A stretch of 7,932 nt of DNA from Pseudomonadota bacterium (lineage in GTDB: Bacteria > Pseudomonadota > Gammaproteobacteria > Burkholderiales > Ferrovaceae): NCBI GenBank assembly GCA_021804345.1, contig JAJZHV010000041.1:1-7932 (forward strand). Direction: 5' to 3'. The notes beneath the pieces are model-generated. The model was not told where the DNA came from. It did no database searches and saw nothing but the letters and a program-made list of their open reading frames with translations. This document shows, piece by piece, positions 1-5,744 of this stretch. The translations under genes and the position numbers were made by a program. Numbering within the stretch: position 1 is the first letter of the stretch; each line of letters begins with the position of its first letter.

Positions 1-26
1 AGGATGCGAATTTGAAGCGGAATCAT
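1..26 (-). CDS. dut: Probable start of dut (dUTP diphosphatase), partial
   Basis: Only the first eight codons and part of a ninth are inside the window; they read M-I-P-L-Q-I-R-I and then a codon starting CT. An AAGGT Shine-Dalgarno-like sequence lies about 6-7 bases upstream of this ATG, and no in-frame start precedes it. Hydrophobic/basic residues of this kind, ending in I-R/K-I-L-D, open many Dut proteins, and dut commonly follows coaBC (dfp) in Gram-negative genomes. Dut hydrolyses dUTP to dUMP and keeps uracil out of DNA. The gap to the coaBC stop is 50 bp on the same strand, which fits one operon. The identification comes mainly from gene order plus a very short peptide, so another gene is possible. 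Confidence 0.45.
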
Positions 27-76
27 AGGCGGACCTTGTGGGCAATGACAGCATGAAAAAAATCCCGCAGGAGAGC

Positions 77-1276
77 TTAGGGCGCGGGGGGAAATGCGAG
101 GGCGTGGACATGGGCAAGAATCTGTCGGGCTAGGTGGGTTTTTGGTCCCGGAGGCAACGGATGGGCACCCTGTGCATCAAACAGGATGACTTCGCTGTCG
201 TCGCGCCCCAGGGCGCGTTGCACCAGATTGCCCACGACCAGAGGGATGTTTTTCTGGCGCCGTTTGAGTTCGGCGTATTCGGCCAGATGTTGGCTTTCTG
301 CGGCAAAGCCGATACAGAAAGGGGGGGTTGGTTTGGCCGCCACGTGAGCCAGAATATCCACGGTGGGTGTGAGGGTTAACTGAAAAGGCGCGTGGCCTTT
401 TTTCAGTTTATGTTCTGAGGTGGCGCTGGGTGTGTAGTCAGCCACGGCCGCCACGGCAAAAAACAGGTCGGTTCCAGGCAGGGCCTCTTCTACGGCGGCC
501 AGCATTTGCGCAGCACTTTGCACCGCAATCCGGGCACATCCTCGAGGGGCAGGCAGCGCCGTGGGGCCGCTGATCAGGACCACCTCGGCCCCGGCCTCCT
601 GGGCGGCTTGCGCCAGGGCATAGCCCATTTTTCCGGAACTGCTGTTGGTAATACCGCGCACCGGATCGATGGCCTCAAAGGTGGGGCCTGCAGTTAGCAA
701 CACTTTACGTCCTGCCAGTCGTTGAGGGTGAAACTGGCGCAGCACCTGATAGAGAAGTTCTTCCGGTTCCAGCAGGCGTCCTTCCCCGACCTCGCCACAA
801 GCCTGCTCGCCGCTGGCGGGGCCGAGAAGGGCGATGCCGTCTGCTTCCAGTTGGCGCACATTGCGTTGATTGGCGGGGTTCTGCCACATTTCACGATTCA
901 TGGCTGGGGCCAGCAGCAGGGGACATTGTCTTGCGGCTACCGTGGTGGAGAGCAGATCGTCGGCGAGTCCGGCGGCCACCTTGGCCATGAAGTCTGCGCT
1001 GGCGGGGGCTACCAGAATCAGGTCAGCCTGACGGGAAGATTCGATGTGGGCCATGCGGTTGGGAATGCGTTCGTCCCACAGGTCCGTTAACACGGGGCGG
1101 CCAGACAAGGCCTGAAAGGTGGCGGGGGTCACAAAACCGCAGGCGGCTTGCGTCATGATGACCTGAACGGCCACCTGTTCCTTGACCAGCAGGCGGGTCA
1201 GGTATGCCGCCTTGTAGGCGGCCACTCCCCCGGTAATGCCCAGGACGATGTGTCGTTGCTGCGCGAGTTGGTTCAT
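77..1276 (-). CDS. coaBC: Bifunctional phosphopantothenoylcysteine decarboxylase / phosphopantothenate-cysteine ligase (CoaBC, Dfp)
   Basis: Cytoplasmic enzyme for two consecutive steps of coenzyme A synthesis: the ligase domain joins cysteine to 4'-phosphopantothenate using CTP, and the FMN-dependent decarboxylase domain then yields 4'-phosphopantetheine. The 399-residue protein has the usual length. The N-terminal CoaC half (about 1-185) shows I-T-G-G-V-A-A-Y-K near residue 14, the catalytic His in R-M-A-H-I-E (H77), P-A-M-N (N127) and the reductive Cys in Q-A-C-G-E (C160). The C-terminal CoaB half (about 188-399) shows T-A-G-P-T-F-E, G-I-T-N-S-S-S-G-K-M-G (about 209-218), the A-A-V-A-D-Y stretch and H-K-L-K-K (K290). 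The reading frame stays open to 1642, but that extension runs antisense across rpmB, so the ATG at 1276, directly before the conserved N-terminus, is chosen. It is divergent from rpmB and probably co-transcribed with the gene to its left. Confidence 0.96.
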   Translation of the reverse strand: MNQLAQQRHIVLGITGGVAAYKAAYLTRLLVKEQVAVQVIMTQAACGFVTPATFQALSGRPVLTDLWDERIPNRMAHIESSRQADLILVAPASADFMAKVAAGLADDLLSTTVAARQCPLLLAPAMNREMWQNPANQRNVRQLEADGIALLGPASGEQACGEVGEGRLLEPEELLYQVLRQFHPQRLAGRKVLLTAGPTFEAIDPVRGITNSSSGKMGYALAQAAQEAGAEVVLISGPTALPAPRGCARIAVQSAAQMLAAVEEALPGTDLFFAVAAVADYTPSATSEHKLKKGHAPFQLTLTPTVDILAHVAAKPTPPFCIGFAAESQHLAEYAELKRRQKNIPLVVGNLVQRALGRDDSEVILFDAQGAHPLPPGPKTHLARQILAHVHALAFPPAP

Positions 1277-1304
1277 AGGCCGTTCCGGTTGCAGATGAGG
1301 AGGG

Positions 1305-1310
1305 ATTATA
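1305..1310 (-). promoter_or_regulatory. Candidate -10 box for coaBC
   Basis: On the minus strand the sequence TATAAT is a perfect sigma-70 -10 hexamer, 28 bases before the coaBC ATG. No good -35 hexamer occurs at 16-18 bp spacing (the best matches are about 2 of 6), so the promoter may be weak or activator-dependent. It is supported by position and by the exact -10 match only. Confidence 0.45.
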
Positions 1311-1387
1311 GCCTGTGATCTGCCGGCTGCGGTGCGGGGGGGCTTGGCCAACCACACTGGACATGGATGATGATCCGCACAAGCTGC

Positions 1388-1416
1388 TTGCCAAAAATGG
1401 TTGTCCGTGTCAAAAT
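1388..1416 (+). promoter_or_regulatory. Candidate sigma-70 promoter for rpmB-rpmG
   Basis: TTGCCA (1388-1393, 5 of 6 to the -35 consensus) is followed after exactly 17 bp by CAAAAT (1411-1416, 4 of 6). A TG at 1408-1409 in the extended -10 position could compensate for the imperfect hexamer. Transcription would start near 1423, giving a leader of about 30 nt before rpmB. Strong, short-leader promoters are expected for ribosomal protein operons. Confidence 0.55.
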
Positions 1417-1451
1417 CGACGTTTATCTGAAAACAGTTACGGAGATTCACC

Positions 1452-1688
1452 ATGGCACGCGTCTGCGCGGTGACTGGGAAAAAGCCGATGGTCGGCAATA
1501 ATGTTTCCCACGCCAACAATAAAACCAAGCGTCGGTTTTTGCCGAATCTGCAGTATCGTCGATTCTGGCTGGAAAGCCAGAACCGCTGGATCCGTCTGCG
1601 CGTGTCCAACGCCGGATTACGCCTCATCGACAAGAAAGGCATTGAAACCGTCTTGTCTGAACTGGGCCAGTCGGGACTTCAGGCTTAA
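1452..1688 (+). CDS. rpmB: 50S ribosomal protein L28
   Basis: Structural protein of the large ribosomal subunit. The 78-residue product begins [10 protein letters not shown] and carries the family signatures [18 protein letters not shown] (about 16-33) and [13 protein letters not shown] (about 48-60). These fit the bL28 family across its full length, and the size is typical of proteobacteria. An ACGGAG Shine-Dalgarno sequence at 1439-1444 lies seven bases from the ATG. rpmG follows after 11 bp, the standard rpmB-rpmG operon. The neighbouring coaBC gene is divergent, as in many proteobacteria, although radC, often found between them, is not present here. Confidence 0.98.
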   Translation: MARVCAVTGKKPMVGNNVSHANNKTKRRFLPNLQYRRFWLESQNRWIRLRVSNAGLRLIDKKGIETVLSELGQSGLQA

Positions 1689-1692
1689 GGAG
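1687..1692 (+). promoter_or_regulatory. rpmG Shine-Dalgarno overlapping the rpmB stop codon
   Basis: AAGGAG at 1687-1692 shares its first two bases with the TAA of rpmB (1686-1688) and sits seven bases before the rpmG ATG. A ribosome terminating on rpmB therefore covers the rpmG initiation site, which suggests coupled and balanced synthesis of L28 and L33. Confidence 0.75.
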
Positions 1693-1699
1693 AAGCGCC

Positions 1700-1855
1700 A
1701 TGCGCGACAAGATCAAATTGGAATCGACCGCGGGAACAGGTCATTTTTACACCACGACAAAAAACAAAAAAACCATGCCTAACAAGATGGAAATCAAAAA
1801 GTACGACCCCGTGGCGCGTAAGCACGTGGCCTACAAAGAAGCCAAAATCAAATAA
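1700..1855 (+). CDS. rpmG: 50S ribosomal protein L33
   Basis: Small basic protein of the large ribosomal subunit, 51 residues. It starts M-R-D-K-I-K-L-E-S and contains the conserved [13 protein letters not shown] (about 11-23), then [10 protein letters not shown] near 34-43, and ends K-E-A-K-I-K. It has no cysteines, so it is the zinc-independent form, not the CxxC zinc-ribbon form. A length of 51 rather than about 55 residues, with the short M-R-D/E-K-I-K start, is common in betaproteobacteria. The start is fixed by the AAGGAG site overlapping the rpmB stop. The gene is the second member of the rpmB operon and is followed by an intrinsic terminator. Confidence 0.97.
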   Translation: MRDKIKLESTAGTGHFYTTTKNKKTMPNKMEIKKYDPVARKHVAYKEAKIK

Positions 1856-1865
1856 CCTGATTTGC

Positions 1866-1880
1866 TGGGCCTACGGCCCA
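1866..1880. repeat. Small perfect palindrome just after rpmG
   Basis: TGGGCC, a three-base spacer TAC, and GGCCCA form a perfect 6-bp, very GC-rich hairpin ten bases after the rpmG stop. No T-tract follows in either direction, so it is not itself a canonical intrinsic terminator. It may protect the 3' end of the rpmBG transcript or slow polymerase ahead of the stronger hairpin at 1892-1926. Confidence 0.5.
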
Positions 1881-1891
1881 TTGCGTGCTTG

Positions 1892-1926
1892 ACAAAAAAC
1901 CTCCTGAAGTCGTGGAGGTTTTTTGT
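1892..1926. terminator. Bidirectional Rho-independent terminator
   Basis: A perfect 13-bp inverted repeat (1892-1904 paired with 1914-1926, 9-base loop 1905-1913) has a CCTCC/GGAGG core flanked by six A on the left and six T on the right. Read on the plus strand it ends the rpmB-rpmG transcript with a T6 tract. Read on the minus strand it is equally good and lies 21 bases after the stop of the convergent membrane-protein gene. Its placement between convergent genes supports use in both directions. Confidence 0.9.
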
Positions 1927-1947
1927 TGGATTCGCAGGCTGGCGCTG

Positions 1948-3105
1948 TTAGCTGCCGGCCTGCGGAACATTGTCGGCACGCAGCAAGGGAATTCCCCACA
2001 GACGGGCCCACCAGCGTGCATGCACGGCCTGAACAGCGGGTTCGCGCAGGTCTTGGGCCCAGCCATGATTGGATAGACTGATGAGCACCTGGGGCGCTCC
2101 GGTGCCCAGCGCTGACACCAGTTGTGGGAACACCAGCAACTCCTCAAAGCAAAAAGAAAACTGAACCTGGCGCCCGGCAATCTGTTCTTGCCCCCGGTTG
2201 AGATGCCAACCCAGGGCATCGTGCCAGACCCAATTGCTGGCCAGTCCTCCTGGCCTCCAGGGACTCCAGTCCGCTAGGGGAATGGGTTGCCGTGCCCAAA
2301 CCCAGCGAACCTCCGGCGCTCCGATCAATTGTGCGGCATTTTGCGCCTGTCCCGAAGCATCCTGGGTGAGGGCCCCCAGAATGAGAATGTCTTGGCTGTG
2401 CGTGATGTGGGTACATAGCGCGCTCCACCAGTAGGCTTCGGCTCCCGTCCACACGCCGGCAATGGACTCGGGGAGCAACAGGACGCGCGCTCGATGCGGT
2501 TGGGGTGAAGGCAAATCCCACCGGGACTGCACCAACTGGATGAGCTGGGTTTGTCGTTCCAGACGCTGCCCCGGTAAGTTTCCTGGGGTGTTCAGGTGGG
2601 TGTTTACAGCTTGCCAACCCAGTGGCAGGGCAGGGGCACGATACCCGGCATTGGCCAGCAGGGCAGCCAGTAGCAAGAGCTGGATGAGCGCGCGCTGGTG
2701 TGCGTTCCAGGCGCTCCACAGGAGCGAGGTGGCCAGCAGTCCACCCAATCCCCAGGCTGGATAGAGAACGCCACTGAGGGTGAGAGGATGCAGCCAGCCG
2801 ATCAACCCCCAGGGGGGCAGGAGGCTCAAGAGCAGTACGGCCCCGCTGGAGAAGCCTCGTTTGGCTGGCGATTGCGTGGGAGCTTGCCATAACCAGGCCC
2901 AGGGAAGACTGAGTAGAAGGGCGTGCAGACCCCAAATGGCCCTGCTGCCCAGAGAGGAAAACTCGGGCAGGACCTGCAGGATGGCTGCAGGTTGTTCATG
3001 AGCCCCCAGCAAGTATAGCGCCAGCACTCCGCCCCAGGCACTTGCGCGCTGGCGAGCCGCAGACCACCACAGGGGGAGCAACAGGGGAATCAGGTTTTCC
3101 AGCAT
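1948..3105 (-). CDS. TraB/Lnt-like membrane protein with nitrilase-fold domain
   Basis: A 385-residue protein resembling conjugal transfer protein TraB, itself related to apolipoprotein N-acyltransferase (Lnt). Residues about 1-153 are mostly hydrophobic, with roughly five or six membrane segments, and include L-L-P-P-W-G-L-I-G-W then P-L-T-L-S-G-V-L-Y-P (about 96-116), as in TraB. Residues about 205-385 resemble a carbon-nitrogen hydrolase domain: L-L-P-E-S (E213, candidate catalytic Glu), S-F-C-F-E-E-L-L-V-F-P (C319, candidate nucleophile) and L-S-N-H-G-W (about 344-349). The expected catalytic Lys seems to be Arg (R272 in W-A-R-Q-P-I-P-L). The chain stops soon after R-A-D-N, so Lnt's last strand region and final membrane helix appear to be missing. 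ATG 3105 is preferred, although without a good ribosome site; a TTG at 3189 in the same frame would add 28 residues but falls on the hairpin arm. No tra, vir or relaxase gene is nearby. The family is fairly sure; the substrate is unknown. Confidence 0.78.
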   Translation of the reverse strand: MLENLIPLLLPLWWSAARQRASAWGGVLALYLLGAHEQPAAILQVLPEFSSLGSRAIWGLHALLLSLPWAWLWQAPTQSPAKRGFSSGAVLLLSLLPPWGLIGWLHPLTLSGVLYPAWGLGGLLATSLLWSAWNAHQRALIQLLLLAALLANAGYRAPALPLGWQAVNTHLNTPGNLPGQRLERQTQLIQLVQSRWDLPSPQPHRARVLLLPESIAGVWTGAEAYWWSALCTHITHSQDILILGALTQDASGQAQNAAQLIGAPEVRWVWARQPIPLADWSPWRPGGLASNWVWHDALGWHLNRGQEQIAGRQVQFSFCFEELLVFPQLVSALGTGAPQVLISLSNHGWAQDLREPAVQAVHARWWARLWGIPLLRADNVPQAGS

Positions 3106-3186
3106 GGGTGTTCGCCAACCGGCCAGGTAGAGGGACTCGCAAGGCCTTGGCCCCACGGCGCAGACAACCCAGCCATTGTAGGGATT

Positions 3187-3230
3187 CAAGCGGATTGCAC
3201 GGTGCTACAGAGCGTCGTGCAATCCGCTTG
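3187..3230. repeat. Long perfect inverted repeat (hairpin) between the TraB/Lnt-like gene and hprA
   Basis: Arms 3187-3200 and 3217-3230 are perfectly complementary over 14 bp. The 16 bases between them can continue the stem as six more pairs, two of them G-U in RNA (3201-3206 with 3211-3216), closing on a four-base loop, so the whole 44-nt unit folds as one rod. It starts 32 bases after the hprA stop on the minus strand. Minus-strand RNA leaving it has no U-tract, while plus-strand RNA has only a weak one (TTGTTT). It could be a 3'-end or Rho-assisted terminator for glyA-hprA, an mRNA-protecting hairpin, or a copy of a dispersed palindromic (REP/MITE-like) element. Confidence 0.7.
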
Positions 3231-3262
3231 TTTGGAACACTCAGGGCCCGCTTGCCTGCACT

Positions 3263-4219
3263 TTAGGTGAGCAGATGCTGTGGCTTGCCCTGATGCCAGG
3301 CCTCGATATTGGCCATGAGTTGATCGGCCAGGGCTTGCATGGCCTGCTCCGAGGCCCAGGCCACATGGGGCGTGAGAATGAAATTGGGACGACGTAACGT
3401 GGCCAGGGGGTGCTCCGGGGGCGGGGGTTCGGTGCCGAGCACATCAAATCCGGCACCAGCAATGAGACCTTGCTCCAGGGCCTGAACCAGAGCCTGTTCA
3501 TCCACCAGTCCCCCGCGGGCCGTATTGATCAGCAAAGCATGAGGCCGCATGGACTGCAGCTGCGCCAAGCCGATGAGATGGCGGGTTTGTGCGGTGAGGG
3601 GGCAGTGGAGTGAAACCACATCAGACTGCGCCAGCAATTGTTCCAGGGGGACCAGAGTGCGTCCTTCGGGGGCCTGGCTCTGGCCATGTTGCGCAAACAG
3701 GACACGCATGCCGAATCCATTTTCGGCGATACGGGCGGTGCCCTGGCCCAGAACGCCGTGACCGATGAGTCCCAGGGTGCTGCCGTACAAATCGCCAATG
3801 GCGTGATTGGCCAGGCAGAATTGAGTGGATCGTTCCCAGAGACCAGCAGCCACATCCTGATGGTAAGCGAGCAGGTTGCGCCGCAGGGCCAGGATCAGGG
3901 CAAAAACATGCTCAGGCACCGCATGCACGGCATAGTTGCGGATGTTGGCCACGGCCACACCATGGGCCCTGCACCACGGCAGATCGATGTTGTCGTAGCC
4001 TGTGGCCGCCACCGCAATCATTTTGAGGTGGGGCAGTTGAGCCAGCGTTGGCGCCCGCAAGGGGACCTTGTTGGTGATGGCCACCACGGCACCCTGCAGG
4101 CGGGTCACGATCTGCTCGGGCGTGGTTTGATCGTATTCCACATAGTCCGTGGTGCACGCAGGAGGGCGAACCCGGGCCTTGAGCGTTGCCCGGTCCAGAA
4201 AAACGGTACGCAGGGTCAC
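3263..4219 (-). CDS. hprA: D-2-hydroxyacid dehydrogenase, probable glycerate dehydrogenase / hydroxypyruvate reductase
   Basis: Cytoplasmic NAD(P)-dependent oxidoreductase of 318 residues, likely interconverting hydroxypyruvate and D-glycerate; glyoxylate is another plausible substrate. It opens L-R-T-V-F-L-D-R-A-T-L, typical of the HprA-type subgroup. The Rossmann motif G-H-G-V-L-G is at 153-158. The catalytic set is complete: R235 in I-N-T-A-R-G-G, E264 in G-T-E-P-P-P-P-E-H-P, and H285 in L-T-P-H-V-A-W-A. R-N-Y-A-V-H-A-V-P-E-H (94-104) is also conserved in the subgroup. The acidic residue that usually follows the second Rossmann strand is not evident (M-R-V-L-F-A-Q-H, 171-178), so cofactor choice is uncertain. 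The GTG start is chosen for its strong AAGGAGG site and because the conserved N-terminus begins there. It lies 25 bp downstream of glyA on the same strand, so co-transcription is very likely and fits serine/glycerate metabolism. Confidence 0.9.
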   Translation of the reverse strand: MTLRTVFLDRATLKARVRPPACTTDYVEYDQTTPEQIVTRLQGAVVAITNKVPLRAPTLAQLPHLKMIAVAATGYDNIDLPWCRAHGVAVANIRNYAVHAVPEHVFALILALRRNLLAYHQDVAAGLWERSTQFCLANHAIGDLYGSTLGLIGHGVLGQGTARIAENGFGMRVLFAQHGQSQAPEGRTLVPLEQLLAQSDVVSLHCPLTAQTRHLIGLAQLQSMRPHALLINTARGGLVDEQALVQALEQGLIAGAGFDVLGTEPPPPEHPLATLRRPNFILTPHVAWASEQAMQALADQLMANIEAWHQGKPQHLLT

Positions 4220-4230
4220 AAAACCTCCTT
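4217..4230 (-). promoter_or_regulatory. Shine-Dalgarno and GTG start of hprA
   Basis: On the minus strand AAAGGAGG, nearly the full complement of the 16S rRNA tail, is followed after only four bases by GTG (4219-4217). The frame stays open upstream, into the glyA coding region, but this site and the family N-terminus set the start here. The spacing is shorter than the usual 5-9 bases, which may moderate the strong ribosome site. Confidence 0.8.
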
Positions 4231-4244
4231 TCCTCGGGGCAGGG

Positions 4245-5492
4245 TCAGCCGTACACCCGGTGGCGCTGACACAGGGCCGCCACGCCAGCCTGGACACGGG
4301 TTGCCACTTCCATATCCTGCGGTGCCTCCAGCAAGTCGGACGCCAGATGGGCCACCTTGCGCGCTTCTTCCGCTCCAAACCCGCGCGTGGTCATGGCCGG
4401 AGAACCAATGCGAATACCCGAAGTGACGAAGGGTTTTTCGGGATCATTGGGAATGGCGTTTTTGTTGACGGTGATTCGGGAACGCCCTAAAACGGCCTCG
4501 GCCTCTTTGCCTGTGATCTGTTTGGCGCGCAAATCCATCAGGAACACATGGCTTTCCGTACCCCCTGATACGATGCGCAAGCCGCGTTCCTTGAACGTAT
4601 CGGCCATGGCTTTGGCGTTGGCCTTAACCCGTTTTTGATAATCCCGGAATTCAGGTTTCAGGGCTTCCTGGAAGGCGGTGGCTTTGGCGGCGATGACATG
4701 CATCAGGGGCCCGCCTTGAATGCCAGGAAAAATCATGGAATTGAGGGGTTTTTCGAATTCTGCCGAAGACAGGATGATCCCGCCCCGAGGGCCGCGCAAG
4801 GTTTTGTGGGTGGTGGAGGTGACGAAGTGGGCAATACCGATGGGGCTGGGGTACTCTCCCACGGCCACCAGACCGGCGTAATGGGCCATATCCACCAGCA
4901 GATAGGCCCCGATACGATCGGCGATGTCACGAAAGCGTTGCCAGTCGATGACTAGGGAATAGGCCGAAGCTCCCGCAACGATCATTTTGGGTTTATGCGT
5001 TTGTGCCAGGCGCTCTACTTCTTCGTAATCGATATGCTCGGTTTCGGGGTGCAGCCCGTAGGCCACGGTGTGGTAGATTTTGCCGCTAAAGTTGACGCTT
5101 GCGCCATGGGTCAGATGTCCGCCATGGGCCAAAGACATGCCAAGGATAGTATCTCCGGGCTGCAACATGGCCATATAAACCGCCGCATTGGCCTGAGAGC
5201 CGGAATGGGGCTGGACGTTGGCATACTCGGCCCCAAACAGTTTTTTGACCCGATCGAGGGCTAGTTGTTCGGCCAGGTCTACGAATTCGCAGCCACCGTA
5301 GTAGCGTTTGCCGGGATAACCCTCTGCGTACTTGTTGGTCAGCACGGAGCCCTGCGCCTGCAACACAGCGGGGCTGGTGTAGTTTTCCGAGGCAATCAGT
5401 TCAATGTGCTCTTCCTGGCGACGGTATTCTTTCTGGATGACGCCCCATAACTCCGGGTCAGTATCAGCAAGCAGTTTTCTCGAATCAAACAC
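4245..5492 (-). CDS. glyA: Serine hydroxymethyltransferase
   Basis: PLP enzyme that interconverts serine plus tetrahydrofolate with glycine plus 5,10-methylene-tetrahydrofolate in the cytoplasm; it is the main source or sink of one-carbon units. The 415-residue product matches the usual bacterial length (about 417). It shows [10 protein letters not shown] (31-40), the [14 protein letters not shown] segment (55-68), H-S-G-S-Q-A-N (96-102), D201 and H204 in V-D-M-A-H-Y-A-G, the Schiff-base lysine K230 in [14 protein letters not shown], and R361 in G-I-R-I-G-S-P-A. All key residues are intact. The start is GTG at 5492, seven bases after an AGGAG site; an in-frame extension to a TTG at 5645 lacks family similarity. 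hprA follows in the same operon and fhs diverges upstream. The leader may be structured, as described in the separate entry. Confidence 0.98.
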   Translation of the reverse strand: MFDSRKLLADTDPELWGVIQKEYRRQEEHIELIASENYTSPAVLQAQGSVLTNKYAEGYPGKRYYGGCEFVDLAEQLALDRVKKLFGAEYANVQPHSGSQANAAVYMAMLQPGDTILGMSLAHGGHLTHGASVNFSGKIYHTVAYGLHPETEHIDYEEVERLAQTHKPKMIVAGASAYSLVIDWQRFRDIADRIGAYLLVDMAHYAGLVAVGEYPSPIGIAHFVTSTTHKTLRGPRGGIILSSAEFEKPLNSMIFPGIQGGPLMHVIAAKATAFQEALKPEFRDYQKRVKANAKAMADTFKERGLRIVSGGTESHVFLMDLRAKQITGKEAEAVLGRSRITVNKNAIPNDPEKPFVTSGIRIGSPAMTTRGFGAEEARKVAHLASDLLEAPQDMEVATRVQAGVAALCQRHRVYG

Positions 5493-5744
5493 GTTCAATC
5501 TCCTGGTATTGCGCCGTGGCGCGTGTGGTTGCGTCCCTTGACAAGTGGTTTCCGGTCCCGGCATGGGCAGGAGAACTTCCTGAGCGCCCGCAAGGCGCAC
5601 CTGGACTGGCTGGGTCAACCCGTTATTTAGCCATAATCTGGCCAATAAATAAATGGATGCCCCGTATCCTTCTCACGGCAGGGCTACTACAATTCGGGTA
5701 TTTCGCCTGGCAACAGGCGGTCATTCAAGGGAGAGCGAAACACT
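5493..5744. promoter_or_regulatory. Divergent glyA / fhs intergenic region
   Basis: This 252-bp spacer must hold the promoters of both the glyA-hprA and fhs-folC units. An AT-rich island (about 5622-5656) contains CATAAT (5632-5637) and a short TTAT-N6-ATAA dyad at 5623-5636. TACAAT at 5688-5693 is a 5-of-6 -10 candidate for fhs but lacks a good -35. On the minus strand TTGACC (complement of 5613-5618) is a 5-of-6 -35 without a matching -10. No promoter can be fixed with confidence. The fhs Shine-Dalgarno sequence AAGGGAG is at 5727-5733, eleven bases before the ATG. Confidence 0.4.
5499..5598 (-). promoter_or_regulatory. Candidate structured leader RNA of glyA with anti-Shine-Dalgarno
   Basis: If glyA transcription starts upstream of 5598, its leader contains three small back-to-back hairpins: 5584-5598 (GCGCC/GGCGC, 5-base loop), 5568-5582 (CAGGA/TCCTG, 5-base loop) and 5557-5567 (CCC/GGG). 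A fourth lies at 5511-5522 (GCGC arms), just before the ribosome site. In minus-strand RNA the UCUCCUG at 5574-5568 is an exact 7-nt complement of the CAGGAGA that contains the glyA Shine-Dalgarno sequence (5505-5499). The same bases form one arm of the 5568-5582 hairpin, so the two pairings exclude each other, as in translational riboswitches and attenuators. It does not match any riboswitch consensus I know. This is inference from base pairing only, and seven-base complements can arise by chance. Confidence 0.35.

Noticed and set aside
1277..1642. Open in-frame extension upstream of coaBC (about 122 extra codons)
   Set aside because: It runs antisense through most of rpmB and has no CoaBC similarity; the conserved N-terminus begins at the ATG at 1276.
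2144..2935. 263-codon minus-strand open frame in a second frame of the TraB/Lnt-like gene
   Set aside because: The product is low-complexity and Ser/Ala/Pro/Arg-rich without a family match, while the other frame has TraB/Lnt motifs and membrane segments.
1948..3105. Annotation as a standard apolipoprotein N-acyltransferase (lnt)
   Set aside because: The length is shorter (385 against about 510 residues), the active-site Lys is not evident, and the P-L-T-x-x-G-V-L and C-x-E-x-L-L-V-F-P patterns fit TraB better than Lnt.
3638..4426. 262-codon plus-strand open frame over hprA and the end of glyA
   Set aside because: Antisense to two well-supported genes, with no recognisable domain and no convincing ribosome site.
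5538..5543. Perfect TTGACA -35 hexamer on the plus strand in the glyA-fhs spacer
   Set aside because: No -10-like sequence occurs 16-18 bp downstream (the sequence there is GC-rich, around GCATGG), and it is about 200 bp from fhs.
5493..5645. N-terminal extension of glyA to a TTG at 5645
   Set aside because: The added 51 residues do not resemble GlyA, and a good ribosome site precedes the GTG at 5492.
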